Shown: positions 36,123 through 44,354 of the stretch, piece by piece
Position numbering within the stretch: the stretch's first letter is position 1
Layout: every line of letters begins with the position of its first letter
Assembly (NCBI GenBank): GCA_944321525.1
Contig: CALULQ010000024.1
Span: forward strand, 1 to 56,296
Length of the DNA stretch: 56,296 bases
Reading direction: 5' to 3'
DNA from: an uncultured Paraprevotella sp.
Lineage (GTDB): Bacteria > Bacteroidota > Bacteroidia > Bacteroidales > Bacteroidaceae
Translations under genes and position numbers: made by a program
Notes under the pieces: model-generated
What the model was told of the DNA's origin: nothing
Databases searched by the model: none
The model's input: only the letters and a program-made list of their open reading frames with translations

Positions 36123-36998
36123 ATGACACGCACGCCTCTCCACGCCTCCCCGTGCCGCTTCACATGCCTCCGCACGCTCTTGGCCGCCTGCCTTGCGGCC
36201 TCGCTGCCGGGCAGGGCGCAACAAGCCGCACCGCTACCGGACAACCGCCACACGACGCACGCCACGCTTTTCGGTGCCGGACGCAGCAGCCTGTACGAGA
36301 CTTATCTCTCGCCCCTCACCTATACGGGTCCCCACCTGAGCGTCCTTCACGAAACCTTGCGCAAGACCCACTGGCTGGACGGGCGCATCACCACACAAGG
36401 CGTGTTCGACGGATTCTTTTGCCTCGCCTCCAACCCCGCCGGGAACGCCGACGAGATGGGCGGCAAACTCAACTATGCACACGGGTGGCACTACAACTGG
36501 ACCGTGGGCCACGGGCTGCGTCTCATGGCCGGGGCGGAAATCCACACGGGCATAGGAGCCATCTACAACAACCGCAACTCCAACAACCCGGTGCAGGCGA
36601 AGGCCGAGCTGGACCTCGGGGCGACAGTGATGGCCATCTATCCCTTCCGCATCCGGAAGACGCCGTTCACCGCACGCTACCAAGCCAGCCTGCCGCTCCT
36701 GGGCGCCATGTTCTCGCCGCGCTACGGACAATCCTACTACGAAATGTCGCTGGGCAACTACGACCGCAACGTGTGCTTCACCCATCCGGGCAATGCCCCG
36801 TCCATGCGCCATTTCCTCACCTTGGACTTCCCCATCGCCGGCTTCACCTTCCGCGCCGGCTACTTGTGCGACATCCGGCAAAGCCGCGTCAACGGCCTTC
36901 GCAGCCACATCTGGAACCACAGCTTCATGATTGGCTACGTGAAGCATTTCAGCTTCGTCAAGCGCAAAGAGCCGCAACACTTTCCGTTCATCCTATAA
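36123..36998 (+). CDS. DUF3316-like secreted beta-rich protein
   Basis: This 291-residue protein has a late signal peptide (about 17-33, ending LPGRAQ). The remainder has many aromatic short strands (HTTHATLFGAGRSSLYETYLSPLTYTG, HNWTVGHGLRLMAGAEIHTG) and a terminal segment near FMIGYVKHFSFV, typical of an outer-membrane barrel. It resembles Bacteroidales proteins annotated DUF3316; function is unknown. The ATG is only 1 base after the stop of the topoisomerase gene, so it is co-transcribed with it and with the next peptidase gene. Confidence 0.7.
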   Translation: MTRTPLHASPCRFTCLRTLLAACLAASLPGRAQQAAPLPDNRHTTHATLFGAGRSSLYETYLSPLTYTGPHLSVLHETLRKTHWLDGRITTQGVFDGFFCLASNPAGNADEMGGKLNYAHGWHYNWTVGHGLRLMAGAEIHTGIGAIYNNRNSNNPVQAKAELDLGATVMAIYPFRIRKTPFTARYQASLPLLGAMFSPRYGQSYYEMSLGNYDRNVCFTHPGNAPSMRHFLTLDFPIAGFTFRAGYLCDIRQSRVNGLRSHIWNHSFMIGYVKHFSFVKRKEPQHFPFIL

Positions 36999-37010
36999 AC
37001 CACAACCCGC

Positions 37011-38024
37011 ATGAAGTCACACCTCCTTTGCCTCTACGCCTTCCTGCTGGCTCTCGCGTGCACCAGCTGCATCCGGGAAGAGAATCCCGACGACACGCCC
37101 GCCAACAACTTCGAAACGCTTTGGCGCATCATCGACACCCAATATTGTTTCCACGACTACAAAGAACAGGAAGGTTGCCTCCCTTGGGACGAAGTCTATG
37201 CCAAATACCGGCCGCGCGTCCACGACGGCATGACCGACGCACAGCTCTTCGAAGTGCTTTGCGACATGCTCTCCGAACTGCGCGACGGGCATGTCAACCT
37301 CTACTCCGCCGCCGACGTGGGACGCTACTGGAGCTGGCATGAGGACTATCCGGCCAACTTCAGCGACAGCCTGCACCGCGCCTACCTCGGCACCAACTAC
37401 CGCATCGCCTCCGGCATTTATTACAAGATTCTGGACGACAATATCGGTTATATATATTATGGTAGCTTTTCTTCCGCCATCGGCGACGGCAACCTCGACG
37501 AAGTGATGCACTACCTGCGCCTGTGCAACGGCCTCATCGTGGACGTGCGCAACAATTCGGGCGGGACGCTGACCTATGCCGAACGGCTGGCCGCACGCTT
37601 CACCAACGAGAAACGGCTGGTGGGATACATCGCCCACAAGACCGGGACGGGGCACAACGACTTCTCCACTCCCGAAGCCGAATATCTGGAACCGTCGGAC
37701 GGCGTGCGCTGGCAAAAGCGGGCCGTGGTGCTCACCAACCGTTCGTGCTACAGCGCCACCAACACTTTCGTGCGCGACATGCGGGAATGTCCCCTCGTCA
37801 CCATCATGGGCGACCGCACGGGCGGCGGCTCCGGACTGCCCTTCTCGTCCGAACTGCCCAACGGATGGTCGGTGCGCTTCTCGGCCTGCCCGATGTACGA
37901 CGCCGACATGCAACAAATCGAGTTCGGCATAGAACCCGACATCAGCGTGTCGCTCACGCAGGAAGACATGGCGCGCAACAAGGACACGATGATAGAAACC
38001 GCCAGAGATTTTCTGAAACAATAA
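37011..38024 (+). CDS. S41-family (C-terminal-processing-like) peptidase lipoprotein
   Basis: This 337-residue protein has a lipoprotein signal (LLALACTSC region, Cys about 18-21). The S41 fold is visible in LCDMLSELRDGHVNL, LCNGLIVDVRNNSGGTLTYAERLAARF and the nucleophile region NRSCYSATNTFVRDM, with probable catalytic S248. At the position where tail-specific proteases have a GKG lysine the sequence reads GDRTGGGSG, so the usual Ser-Lys dyad is not obvious. A PDZ domain is not recognisable. It may therefore be a divergent or non-classical S41 enzyme. It sits 12 bases after the DUF3316-like gene and directly before the tRNA-Leu promoter. Confidence 0.82.
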   Translation: MKSHLLCLYAFLLALACTSCIREENPDDTPANNFETLWRIIDTQYCFHDYKEQEGCLPWDEVYAKYRPRVHDGMTDAQLFEVLCDMLSELRDGHVNLYSAADVGRYWSWHEDYPANFSDSLHRAYLGTNYRIASGIYYKILDDNIGYIYYGSFSSAIGDGNLDEVMHYLRLCNGLIVDVRNNSGGTLTYAERLAARFTNEKRLVGYIAHKTGTGHNDFSTPEAEYLEPSDGVRWQKRAVVLTNRSCYSATNTFVRDMRECPLVTIMGDRTGGGSGLPFSSELPNGWSVRFSACPMYDADMQQIEFGIEPDISVSLTQEDMARNKDTMIETARDFLKQ

Positions 38025-38057
38025 TTTGGGCGGGCCGCGAAATATTCCTATCTTTGC
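38025..38057 (+). promoter_or_regulatory. Promoter of tRNA-Leu
   Basis: TTTG at 38025-38028 and TATCTTTG at 38050-38057 are separated by 21 bases. This is a textbook Bacteroidales promoter, 13 bases before the mature tRNA start. The TTTG lies just after the stop of the S41 gene. Confidence 0.75.
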
Positions 38058-38070
38058 AGCCGTCTTGCCG

Positions 38071-38151
38071 CGCCCGTGGTGAAATTGGCAGACACGCCAG
38101 ACTTAGGATCTGGTGCTTCGCGGCGTGTAGGTTCGAGTCCTATCGGGCGCA
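38071..38151 (+). tRNA. tRNA-Leu (UAG)
   Basis: Acceptor stem GCGCCCG pairs with CGGGCGC, with discriminator A at 38151. The anticodon stem is CCAGA/TCTGG with loop CTTAGGA and anticodon TAG. A long variable arm (TGCTTCGCGGCGT) and T arm GTAGG TTCGAGT CCTAT make it a class II leucine tRNA. CCA is not encoded. Confidence 0.95.
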
Positions 38152-38152
38152 C

Positions 38153-38203
38153 AAACATCGAAGGCTTGGAAGCAGGTTCCCCGCTTCCAAGCCTTCGATG
38201 TTT
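38153..38203 (+). terminator. Strong hairpin terminator after tRNA-Leu
   Basis: A stem of about 20 bp, AACATCGAAGGCTTGGAAGC with its complement GCTTCCAAGCCTTCGATGTT, is followed by TTTC. It could act in both directions because the next gene converges. Confidence 0.85.
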
Positions 38204-38247
38204 CTACGATGTCCTTCTTACGGGTGCTCCGCCCGAAGGGAAGGGAG

Positions 38248-39720
38248 TCAGAACTTCACCTTCCTCACCGTCCCGTCGGAATATTCCACTACATTGACCG
38301 CCCCACGGCGCGGAGCGTCGAGCAGTTCGCCCGAAAGGGAATACACGCGGCGCACCTCGCGCTGCCCTTCCGCCCGCACAGGCGCCACGCCCGCTGCCTC
38401 TTGGGCTTCGCGGGCTGCCTTGATGATCTTCTGTATGCGGGAGTAGTTGCCCGTATAGTCCACCTCATAGGCTTCCGTGAGCAAACGTCCGGCATACAGG
38501 CTGTCCGCCTCGGCCTTGATAGAGTCTATGGCCACTCTCATGCCCTCCAGTTCATCTTCGAAATCGGCAGCCACGTCGGGGCATTCCTCGCCGATGGTTT
38601 CCCGGGCGCGCTGCAGCCGGTCGTAAAGGCGGTCTATCATGATGACGGCCGTCTCATAAGCCTCGGTATTCATCCGCTCGACGAACTTGAAATTATTGGC
38701 TATCAGCGTGTCGACGACAGCCTTTCCCATCGTGGCGTAGCCCTCGCTTTCGTCCACGCCCACATAGTCCATCAAGACGATGCCCGCGGGCCCGGCCTCG
38801 TGCGTCCGGAAGTATTCCACGATGGCCTTGTTGGTGTAAGTGGCATTGTCGCGATAACCGTCGCTCATGGATATGTCGTTCCCCAAGAGGTTCGACACCT
38901 TGGAATATCCCGATGCGAAGTTATACACCCAGACGATGTCCGAGGCCTCCTTCACCGCATGCCGCGTGCTGAAGTCCAGCATCGTCCCGATGGCCTCCAC
39001 TTTCTGGTCCAGCATGCCGTCCTCGTGCGTGTCCGAGAGGTCTTGCATGTAGAGCGGGCTGCTGGCCATCGCGCCGCTTCCGGCGCCGGCCACCCGGCCT
39101 TGCGTCTGCACGTTCCAGTCAATCCACCCGCACCAGTTGGTCATGAAAGCCCCCACGGGCCGGGTGTCGTACTGGTCCCGGCTCATCAGCAGGATTTTCC
39201 CGCGCATTTCCCCCACGGTCAGGTCGCGGCGGAAGTCCACCACGTAGTCTTTCAGCCCGTCGCTTTGGAGCAGTTCCAGGAGCATGGTCTTATAATCGTC
39301 TTTCTCCTCGTCGAACCCGTCGGCATAGAGCAGGTGCACCACCGCGAACTCCGAGGGTTTTTTCGCCAAAGAGTCGCGCAGGATGTACAAGGCGTCGTCG
39401 AAACGAAGGTCGATGCCCGCAATGCCGTGATAGCACTGCAAATGCTTGTCGAGCGTCCCGTCCACCTTCGGACGCAAGTCGAAAGCCCTGACGCCCAGCG
39501 CCCACTGTTCCTGCAGGGTGATGTCCTGCGTCTTGGACGTGGCGTCTCCCACGAGCAATCCCAATCCCGTCCATCCGTGGGCCGTGGCCGCGTCGTGCGC
39601 TCCCGGGATGGTCACCTGTGCCACGTAAAGATGGTCCGGCAAGCGGCCCATCCAGTTTTCTGCCACCATGTCGATGCCCGTGGCCAGCATCAGCAGCAAC
39701 GTCAAGTAGAATTTTCTCAT
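38248..39720 (-). CDS. Phosphatidylinositol-specific phospholipase C-like protein
   Basis: This 490-residue protein has a signal peptide (about 1-20). The PI-PLC X-type core has VTIPGAHDAAT with H42, GVRAFDLRPKVDG, and LQCYHGIAG with H98. The two histidines match the general acid/base pair of bacterial PI-PLC, which cleaves phosphatidylinositol or GPI anchors. A helical region follows (about 370-455). The end (RRVYSLSGELLDAPRRGAV and VRKVKF) resembles a degenerate sorting tail. It converges on the tRNA-Leu unit and is followed on the minus strand by nothing in the same direction. Substrate is not predictable. Confidence 0.82.
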   Translation of the reverse strand: MRKFYLTLLLMLATGIDMVAENWMGRLPDHLYVAQVTIPGAHDAATAHGWTGLGLLVGDATSKTQDITLQEQWALGVRAFDLRPKVDGTLDKHLQCYHGIAGIDLRFDDALYILRDSLAKKPSEFAVVHLLYADGFDEEKDDYKTMLLELLQSDGLKDYVVDFRRDLTVGEMRGKILLMSRDQYDTRPVGAFMTNWCGWIDWNVQTQGRVAGAGSGAMASSPLYMQDLSDTHEDGMLDQKVEAIGTMLDFSTRHAVKEASDIVWVYNFASGYSKVSNLLGNDISMSDGYRDNATYTNKAIVEYFRTHEAGPAGIVLMDYVGVDESEGYATMGKAVVDTLIANNFKFVERMNTEAYETAVIMIDRLYDRLQRARETIGEECPDVAADFEDELEGMRVAIDSIKAEADSLYAGRLLTEAYEVDYTGNYSRIQKIIKAAREAQEAAGVAPVRAEGQREVRRVYSLSGELLDAPRRGAVNVVEYSDGTVRKVKF

Positions 39721-39785
39721 ATTTTCTCCTCTCTTTTTAAAAAAGCCTTCCTTGTTTTAAAGTTCCATTCCGGCACACCCAGCCG

Positions 39786-42407
39786 CTACTCCGGAATGAC
39801 CTCCTGCATGTAGATGGCCGCCAGGCTCCACGTGGCCGCATCATTGGTGCACACCACCGGATTCTCGGCAACGGGCGACGGCACTTCGGGCGCCTCTATG
39901 CGGTTCACCGTGAACGGTTTGTCATTGTGCCACACGCTCCACAGCTCTTTCCAAGCCTCATCGGCCAGGTCCTTCCGCCCCGTTTTGGCCGCCGCGTATG
40001 CCTTCAGGCGGGTCACGGGGAAACGGTTGTGCTTGATGGCCAGCGCCTTCTCCTTATATTCTTGTGCGAATGTCAGCCATGTGCGGTTCCACTCGGGCAG
40101 GTCTATCATCTCCATCAGCTCGTTCATCACCTGGAAACCGCCCATGATGGTGGTCAGGTGCTCGGTGTGTTGCAGTTCCGGGTCGCCTTCGTAGCTCAGG
40201 ACGCCCGTGGCCGGGTCGAAGCCCAGCACGCCCGGCCCGGTGAAGATGCCGTTGGGCAGTGCCGCGATGCTTTTCATGCCTGCTATGATTTTGTCGCGAT
40301 AAGCCTTGTTGCCCGTCCGCTCCCATTCCGTCATCCAGTTTCCGGCGTAGGCCAGCCAATCCGGGCCCACCCTCAGTCGTGCAGGCGCCGTGCAGGGATA
40401 CTGGCTGCGGGGCAAGGCCAGGCGCATCGGGTCAATCTCATACAACTTCTGGTCGGCGTCCTTCACTTCCGTCATCAGGTCGCCGCTCCGCTCGTCGGCC
40501 GCCAGGTAATGATAGAAACGGTTCCACGCCGCCTGGCTGATGCGGGCTTCCTTGGCCCCGCATCCCCAATGGCTCACGTTGTGGCGCGAGCCCAGTCCGG
40601 CATACGGGCCGAGATGGTAGACGTCGCATTCCCCCGTGTGGCGGCTCATGGCCACGGCCATCCGCCACAGGTCGGCCCGGCCCGTGCGCAGGAAGCTGTA
40701 CCACAACCACATGTTGCTGGCCAGTTCCGTGTTGTCCCAGGCATATCCTCCCACGTCGTAACGCCACGTGTGGCGCACGGGGTCGTAGGTGTGCATGAAG
40801 TCTCCATAATTCCAGAATCCATACCAGCGGTGCTCGTCCACGGCCTCGACGTAGTAGTCCAGATAATCGTCGAGCCGGTCTTCCACCTTGGCCCGCTTCT
40901 CATTCGTGCGGTCGGGCAGGCTCCAGATGCCGAACGCCCGTTTGGCATGAAGGTATTCGGGCGTGCAGAGCAAAGGGGCGTCCTCGGCCAGCAGGGCTGC
41001 CATCCGTGCCACCTCGGCCTTTCCCGCATAGGCAGCGGCCGGCAGGAGCGTCAGGGTGTGCGTCCGCGCCACCCCGCAAGGCGTGCTCATCCCTTCCTGC
41101 ACATCCTCGTAACTGGCCTCCAGGTCGTGCGCCACGTAGTCGTAATGGCGCAAGTCCATCGGCTCGGCGTCGGGGCTCCACAGCCACACCGTGAGCAAGG
41201 CCGTGGCCGCCGCGGCGCTGTCCACCTGCAACGCCGTGGGACAAGACTGCCAGAAGTCTTTCAGGCCCACGCCCAATCCGCCGGTCACGTCGCCCACGAA
41301 GGCATAGCCCGGCGCCCGCGTACCAGAAAAAGTCCCAATCCACGGCCGGCCGGCATGCGTGCGTTTGCGCACGGTGAAGGCGTCGGGGTTGGATTGGCTC
41401 AGTCTGAATCCGTTCCACACGGCCCAGTGGTCTATCAGGTTCCGGTTCTTGGCGTCGAAGCGCTCATACTCCGGTATGCGCTCGCCGCGCATCTGCCTCA
41501 CCTGCCAGTCGGTCTGCCCGTCCAGCGTCAGCACGCGACGGCCCACCAAAGGCTGCACCGGCTCGGCCCACACGCCGCCGTCCGCCGCGGCAAAGGCCAC
41601 ATGGCGGTTATAGGCGGCCTCGCGCATGGGCACCTCGAACTGCACACCCAGGCTGCGGATGAAGTCGTGGTCCATGTCGCCGTCGAACACAAACGAATGC
41701 ACCATCCTGACTTCCTCGCTCCCCGCATAGAAATAGAGGCGGACGGTGAAAGGCAACCACAAACGGCCATCCTGACCGGCATAGCGCCCTTCGAGCCGGA
41801 CCACGGCCCGCACGTCGCCGGCGCGCTCCACGACGGCGCGCTCCACCCGTCCTTCATAGCCGGCAAAGCGCAAGGCCTCGCCGCCCTCGGCCGAAGGGCG
41901 GTCCTGCGTGGAGCACAACAGGCGGGCCGCACCGCCCACCTTGCGCCCCTCCAGGCAAAGGCTGTCCATCAGACGGTTGCCCTGCTTGGGGATGCCGGCC
42001 TGCAATGTTCCCGTGGATATGAAATAGGAAGAAGAAGTCTCGTCCACGCTCACCGACGTCGCGGGGCGGGCACCGCCCTTGGCCCTCTTCCCCAGCGTCT
42101 CGAAACGTACCGCCCCGGCATCGGCCGGAATCACGGCGGCCACGCCGGCCCACTTGACCGACCCGTCGGGCCAATAGGCCAGCGGCCAACAGTCCGAGGG
42201 GATGGCCGCGCCGTCAGCCCCCCTGAGGCAGATGCCCCCGCCGGCCTTCAACTCCCCTTCGAGGAAGGGTATGCCCAAACTCACCGGACGGTCCACCGAC
42301 GGGCGGTTGCCCACCCAATGCAGTTCTCCCGACACCGGCTCCTTGCCATAAACTCCCGCGGCGCACCATAGGAAAGCCGCGCACAAAACAGTAACCAAGT
42401 TTTTCAT
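39786..42407 (-). CDS. Exo-rhamnogalacturonan-lyase-like protein (PcRGLX/YetA type)
   Basis: The start at 42407 (MKNLVTVLCAAFLWCAAGVYG) gives a clean signal peptide; an ATG 8 codons upstream does not. The 873-residue mature-type protein begins with an immunoglobulin-like segment (LHWVGNRPSVDRPVSLGIPF). It continues through a beta-sandwich (about 80-330) to a long alpha/alpha-toroid (about 450-800, with RYDVGGYAWDNTELASNMWLWY and YHYLAADERSGDLMTEV). This order fits the PcRGLX/YetA-like group, which includes exo-lyases acting on rhamnogalacturonan. The divergent GH105 gene, which removes the unsaturated residue left by such lyases, supports the reading. Activity is inferred. Confidence 0.72.
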   Translation of the reverse strand: MKNLVTVLCAAFLWCAAGVYGKEPVSGELHWVGNRPSVDRPVSLGIPFLEGELKAGGGICLRGADGAAIPSDCWPLAYWPDGSVKWAGVAAVIPADAGAVRFETLGKRAKGGARPATSVSVDETSSSYFISTGTLQAGIPKQGNRLMDSLCLEGRKVGGAARLLCSTQDRPSAEGGEALRFAGYEGRVERAVVERAGDVRAVVRLEGRYAGQDGRLWLPFTVRLYFYAGSEEVRMVHSFVFDGDMDHDFIRSLGVQFEVPMREAAYNRHVAFAAADGGVWAEPVQPLVGRRVLTLDGQTDWQVRQMRGERIPEYERFDAKNRNLIDHWAVWNGFRLSQSNPDAFTVRKRTHAGRPWIGTFSGTRAPGYAFVGDVTGGLGVGLKDFWQSCPTALQVDSAAAATALLTVWLWSPDAEPMDLRHYDYVAHDLEASYEDVQEGMSTPCGVARTHTLTLLPAAAYAGKAEVARMAALLAEDAPLLCTPEYLHAKRAFGIWSLPDRTNEKRAKVEDRLDDYLDYYVEAVDEHRWYGFWNYGDFMHTYDPVRHTWRYDVGGYAWDNTELASNMWLWYSFLRTGRADLWRMAVAMSRHTGECDVYHLGPYAGLGSRHNVSHWGCGAKEARISQAAWNRFYHYLAADERSGDLMTEVKDADQKLYEIDPMRLALPRSQYPCTAPARLRVGPDWLAYAGNWMTEWERTGNKAYRDKIIAGMKSIAALPNGIFTGPGVLGFDPATGVLSYEGDPELQHTEHLTTIMGGFQVMNELMEMIDLPEWNRTWLTFAQEYKEKALAIKHNRFPVTRLKAYAAAKTGRKDLADEAWKELWSVWHNDKPFTVNRIEAPEVPSPVAENPVVCTNDAATWSLAAIYMQEVIPE

Positions 42408-42614
42408 TCCACAGTTCTTAGATGAATGCAAAATTCAGCATAACTTCTGGAAAATGCAACTTTTTTTGTACCTAAAACTCAAAATTCCATCATTTCCGTC
42501 CCTGGCCCGGACGCAGCCTCGGGCTCGCCATGCCCGCCCAAGGGATGCCCCCTTCGGGACATGCAGGAAAGCGGACACTTCCGGCCGGAATGCCTCGCGG
42601 CGCCCTGCGGAGCG

Positions 42615-42698
42615 CGCCAGCGTACCTTGCGGAGAATACTCGAGTACTCTGCGGCAAGTACTCGAGTACTTCCCGCAAAGTACAAATCCAGACTCCGC
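42615..42698 (-). repeat. Intergenic palindromic repeat R5 (two core units)
   Basis: It has GCCAGCGTACC, TTGCGGAGAATACTCGAGTA, CTCTGCGGCAAGTACTCGAG and TACTTCCCGCAAAGTAC in that order. The orientation is that of R2. It differs from the other copies in lying between two divergent genes rather than after gene ends. Confidence 0.7.
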
Positions 42699-42863
42699 AC
42701 GCCGGCCGGACGCTTTCCGCGACAGGACGGGCGCAGACGAGGACGACGCCCCGCCCGGCAGAAGCACGTCCGCCAACCGTCCCGCCCCGGCCGTCATCCG
42801 GAATCTGCCCGACGGAGGCGCAAACGAAACAAAGACACGCCCGGTCTTGTTTTTTCTTATCAC

Positions 42864-42898
42864 TTTGGCACGGGAATCACGTTTTTTTCATACTTTTG
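42864..42898 (+). promoter_or_regulatory. Promoter of the GH105-DUF4861 unit
   Basis: TTTG at 42864-42867 and TACTTTTG at 42891-42898, about 35 bases before the ATG at 42933. Spacing is slightly long. Confidence 0.5.
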
Positions 42899-42932
42899 CC
42901 CCTAACTAATATAACCTGAAACTGTAAATCGC

Positions 42933-44354
42933 ATGAAAACCTACCGCAAAGCCTGCCTCTTCGCCGCCGCAATGGCCCTGGCATCGGGCACGGCATGGGC
43001 GCAAAACGCCGAAATCAACGACATGACCACACCGTTGCACCTGCTCCAACCGGAATACAAGGTGCCATACGGGGCACTGACACAAGAACAGGTGAAGGCC
43101 GACATCGACAAGGTGTTCGCCTACATCGAGCAACACACGCCCGTGTGCGTGCTGGACGCCGACGGCAAGGAAGTGACCGACTACCGGAACATACCGCACG
43201 GCGCCACGCTCGACCGCGGCGCGTTCCGCATCGGAAGCTATGAATGGGGCGTCACCTACCAGGCCCTGCTGGACGCGGCCGAAGTGACCGGCGACACGCG
43301 CTACAAGGACTACGTGACACGCCGCTTCAAGTTCCTGGCCGAAGTGGCACCGGGATTCCGTAAAATCTACGAGAAGCACAAGGACACCGACGCGCAGATG
43401 GAACAAATCCTGCATCCGCGCGCGCTGGACGACGCCGGCGCCATGTGCTGCGCCATGATGAAGGCCCGCATCGCCGACCCCTCGCTCCCGCTGGACGAAC
43501 TGATTGAAAACTATTTCAAATTCATCGAGCACGGACAGTACCGCCTGCCCGACGGCACGTTCGCACGCCACCGCCCGCAGCACAACACGCTCTGGCTGGA
43601 CGACATGTTCATGGGCGTGCCTTCCGTGGTGTGGCGCGGGCGCTACAAGGAAGCCGAAGGCGCCAAATATTTCGACGAGGCGGCCAAAATCAGCCGCCAG
43701 TTCATCGAACGCATGTTCGTGCCGGAGAAGGGGCTCTACCGCCACGGCTACGTGGAAGGACTGGCGCAACAGCCCACCTACCACTGGGCACGCGCCAACG
43801 GATGGGCCATCCTGACCAACTGCGAGCTGCTCGACGCGCTGCCCGACGACCATCCCGAACGCCCCTTCCTGCTCGAACAGCTGCGCCGCCACATCAAGGG
43901 GCTGGTCAACTACCAAAGTTCGGAAGGCTTCTGGCACCAGCTGGTGGACCGCAACGACTCCTATCTGGAAACATCGGCCACGGCCATCTATGTCTACTGC
44001 ATCGCCCACGCCATCAACCAAGGATGGATCGAGGGTATCACTTACGGCCCCGTGGCGCAACTGGGCTGGCATGCCATCAGCACCAAGATACTGGACGGCG
44101 GACAGGTGGACGGCACCTGCGTGGGCACGGGAATGGGCTTCGACCCCGCCTTCTACTACTACCGCCCGGCCAACTACCAGGCGGCACACGGCTACGGGCC
44201 CGTCATCTGGGCCGGGGCGGAAATGATACGCCTGCTCCAACACTGGTATCCGCGCACCAACGACAGCGGCCTGCACTACTATGACGTGGAACAAACCAAT
44301 CCCTCGCCCTTGTTCTACCTCACGGAGGACGGGAAAGGGGAAGCCGTAGAATGA
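42933..44354 (+). CDS. Unsaturated rhamnogalacturonyl hydrolase (GH105)
   Basis: GH105 enzymes (YteR, YesR) cleave the unsaturated galacturonyl residue from rhamnogalacturonan lyase products. The 473-residue protein has a signal peptide (about 1-24, ending AWAQ). The six-hairpin toroid follows, with WGVTYQALLDAAEVTGD, the aspartate pair D223/D224 in WLDDMFMGVP, HWARANGWAI and GTGMGFDPAFYYYRP. It is likely periplasmic. It overlaps the DUF4861 gene by 4 bases (ATGA) and is transcribed divergently from the lyase-like gene. Confidence 0.9.
   Translation: MKTYRKACLFAAAMALASGTAWAQNAEINDMTTPLHLLQPEYKVPYGALTQEQVKADIDKVFAYIEQHTPVCVLDADGKEVTDYRNIPHGATLDRGAFRIGSYEWGVTYQALLDAAEVTGDTRYKDYVTRRFKFLAEVAPGFRKIYEKHKDTDAQMEQILHPRALDDAGAMCCAMMKARIADPSLPLDELIENYFKFIEHGQYRLPDGTFARHRPQHNTLWLDDMFMGVPSVVWRGRYKEAEGAKYFDEAAKISRQFIERMFVPEKGLYRHGYVEGLAQQPTYHWARANGWAILTNCELLDALPDDHPERPFLLEQLRRHIKGLVNYQSSEGFWHQLVDRNDSYLETSATAIYVYCIAHAINQGWIEGITYGPVAQLGWHAISTKILDGGQVDGTCVGTGMGFDPAFYYYRPANYQAAHGYGPVIWAGAEMIRLLQHWYPRTNDSGLHYYDVEQTNPSPLFYLTEDGKGEAVE

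Noticed and set aside
39927..42371. An 814-codon open frame on the plus strand
   Set aside because: Antisense shadow of the lyase-like gene, with low-complexity His/Gly/Arg composition and no recognisable start region.
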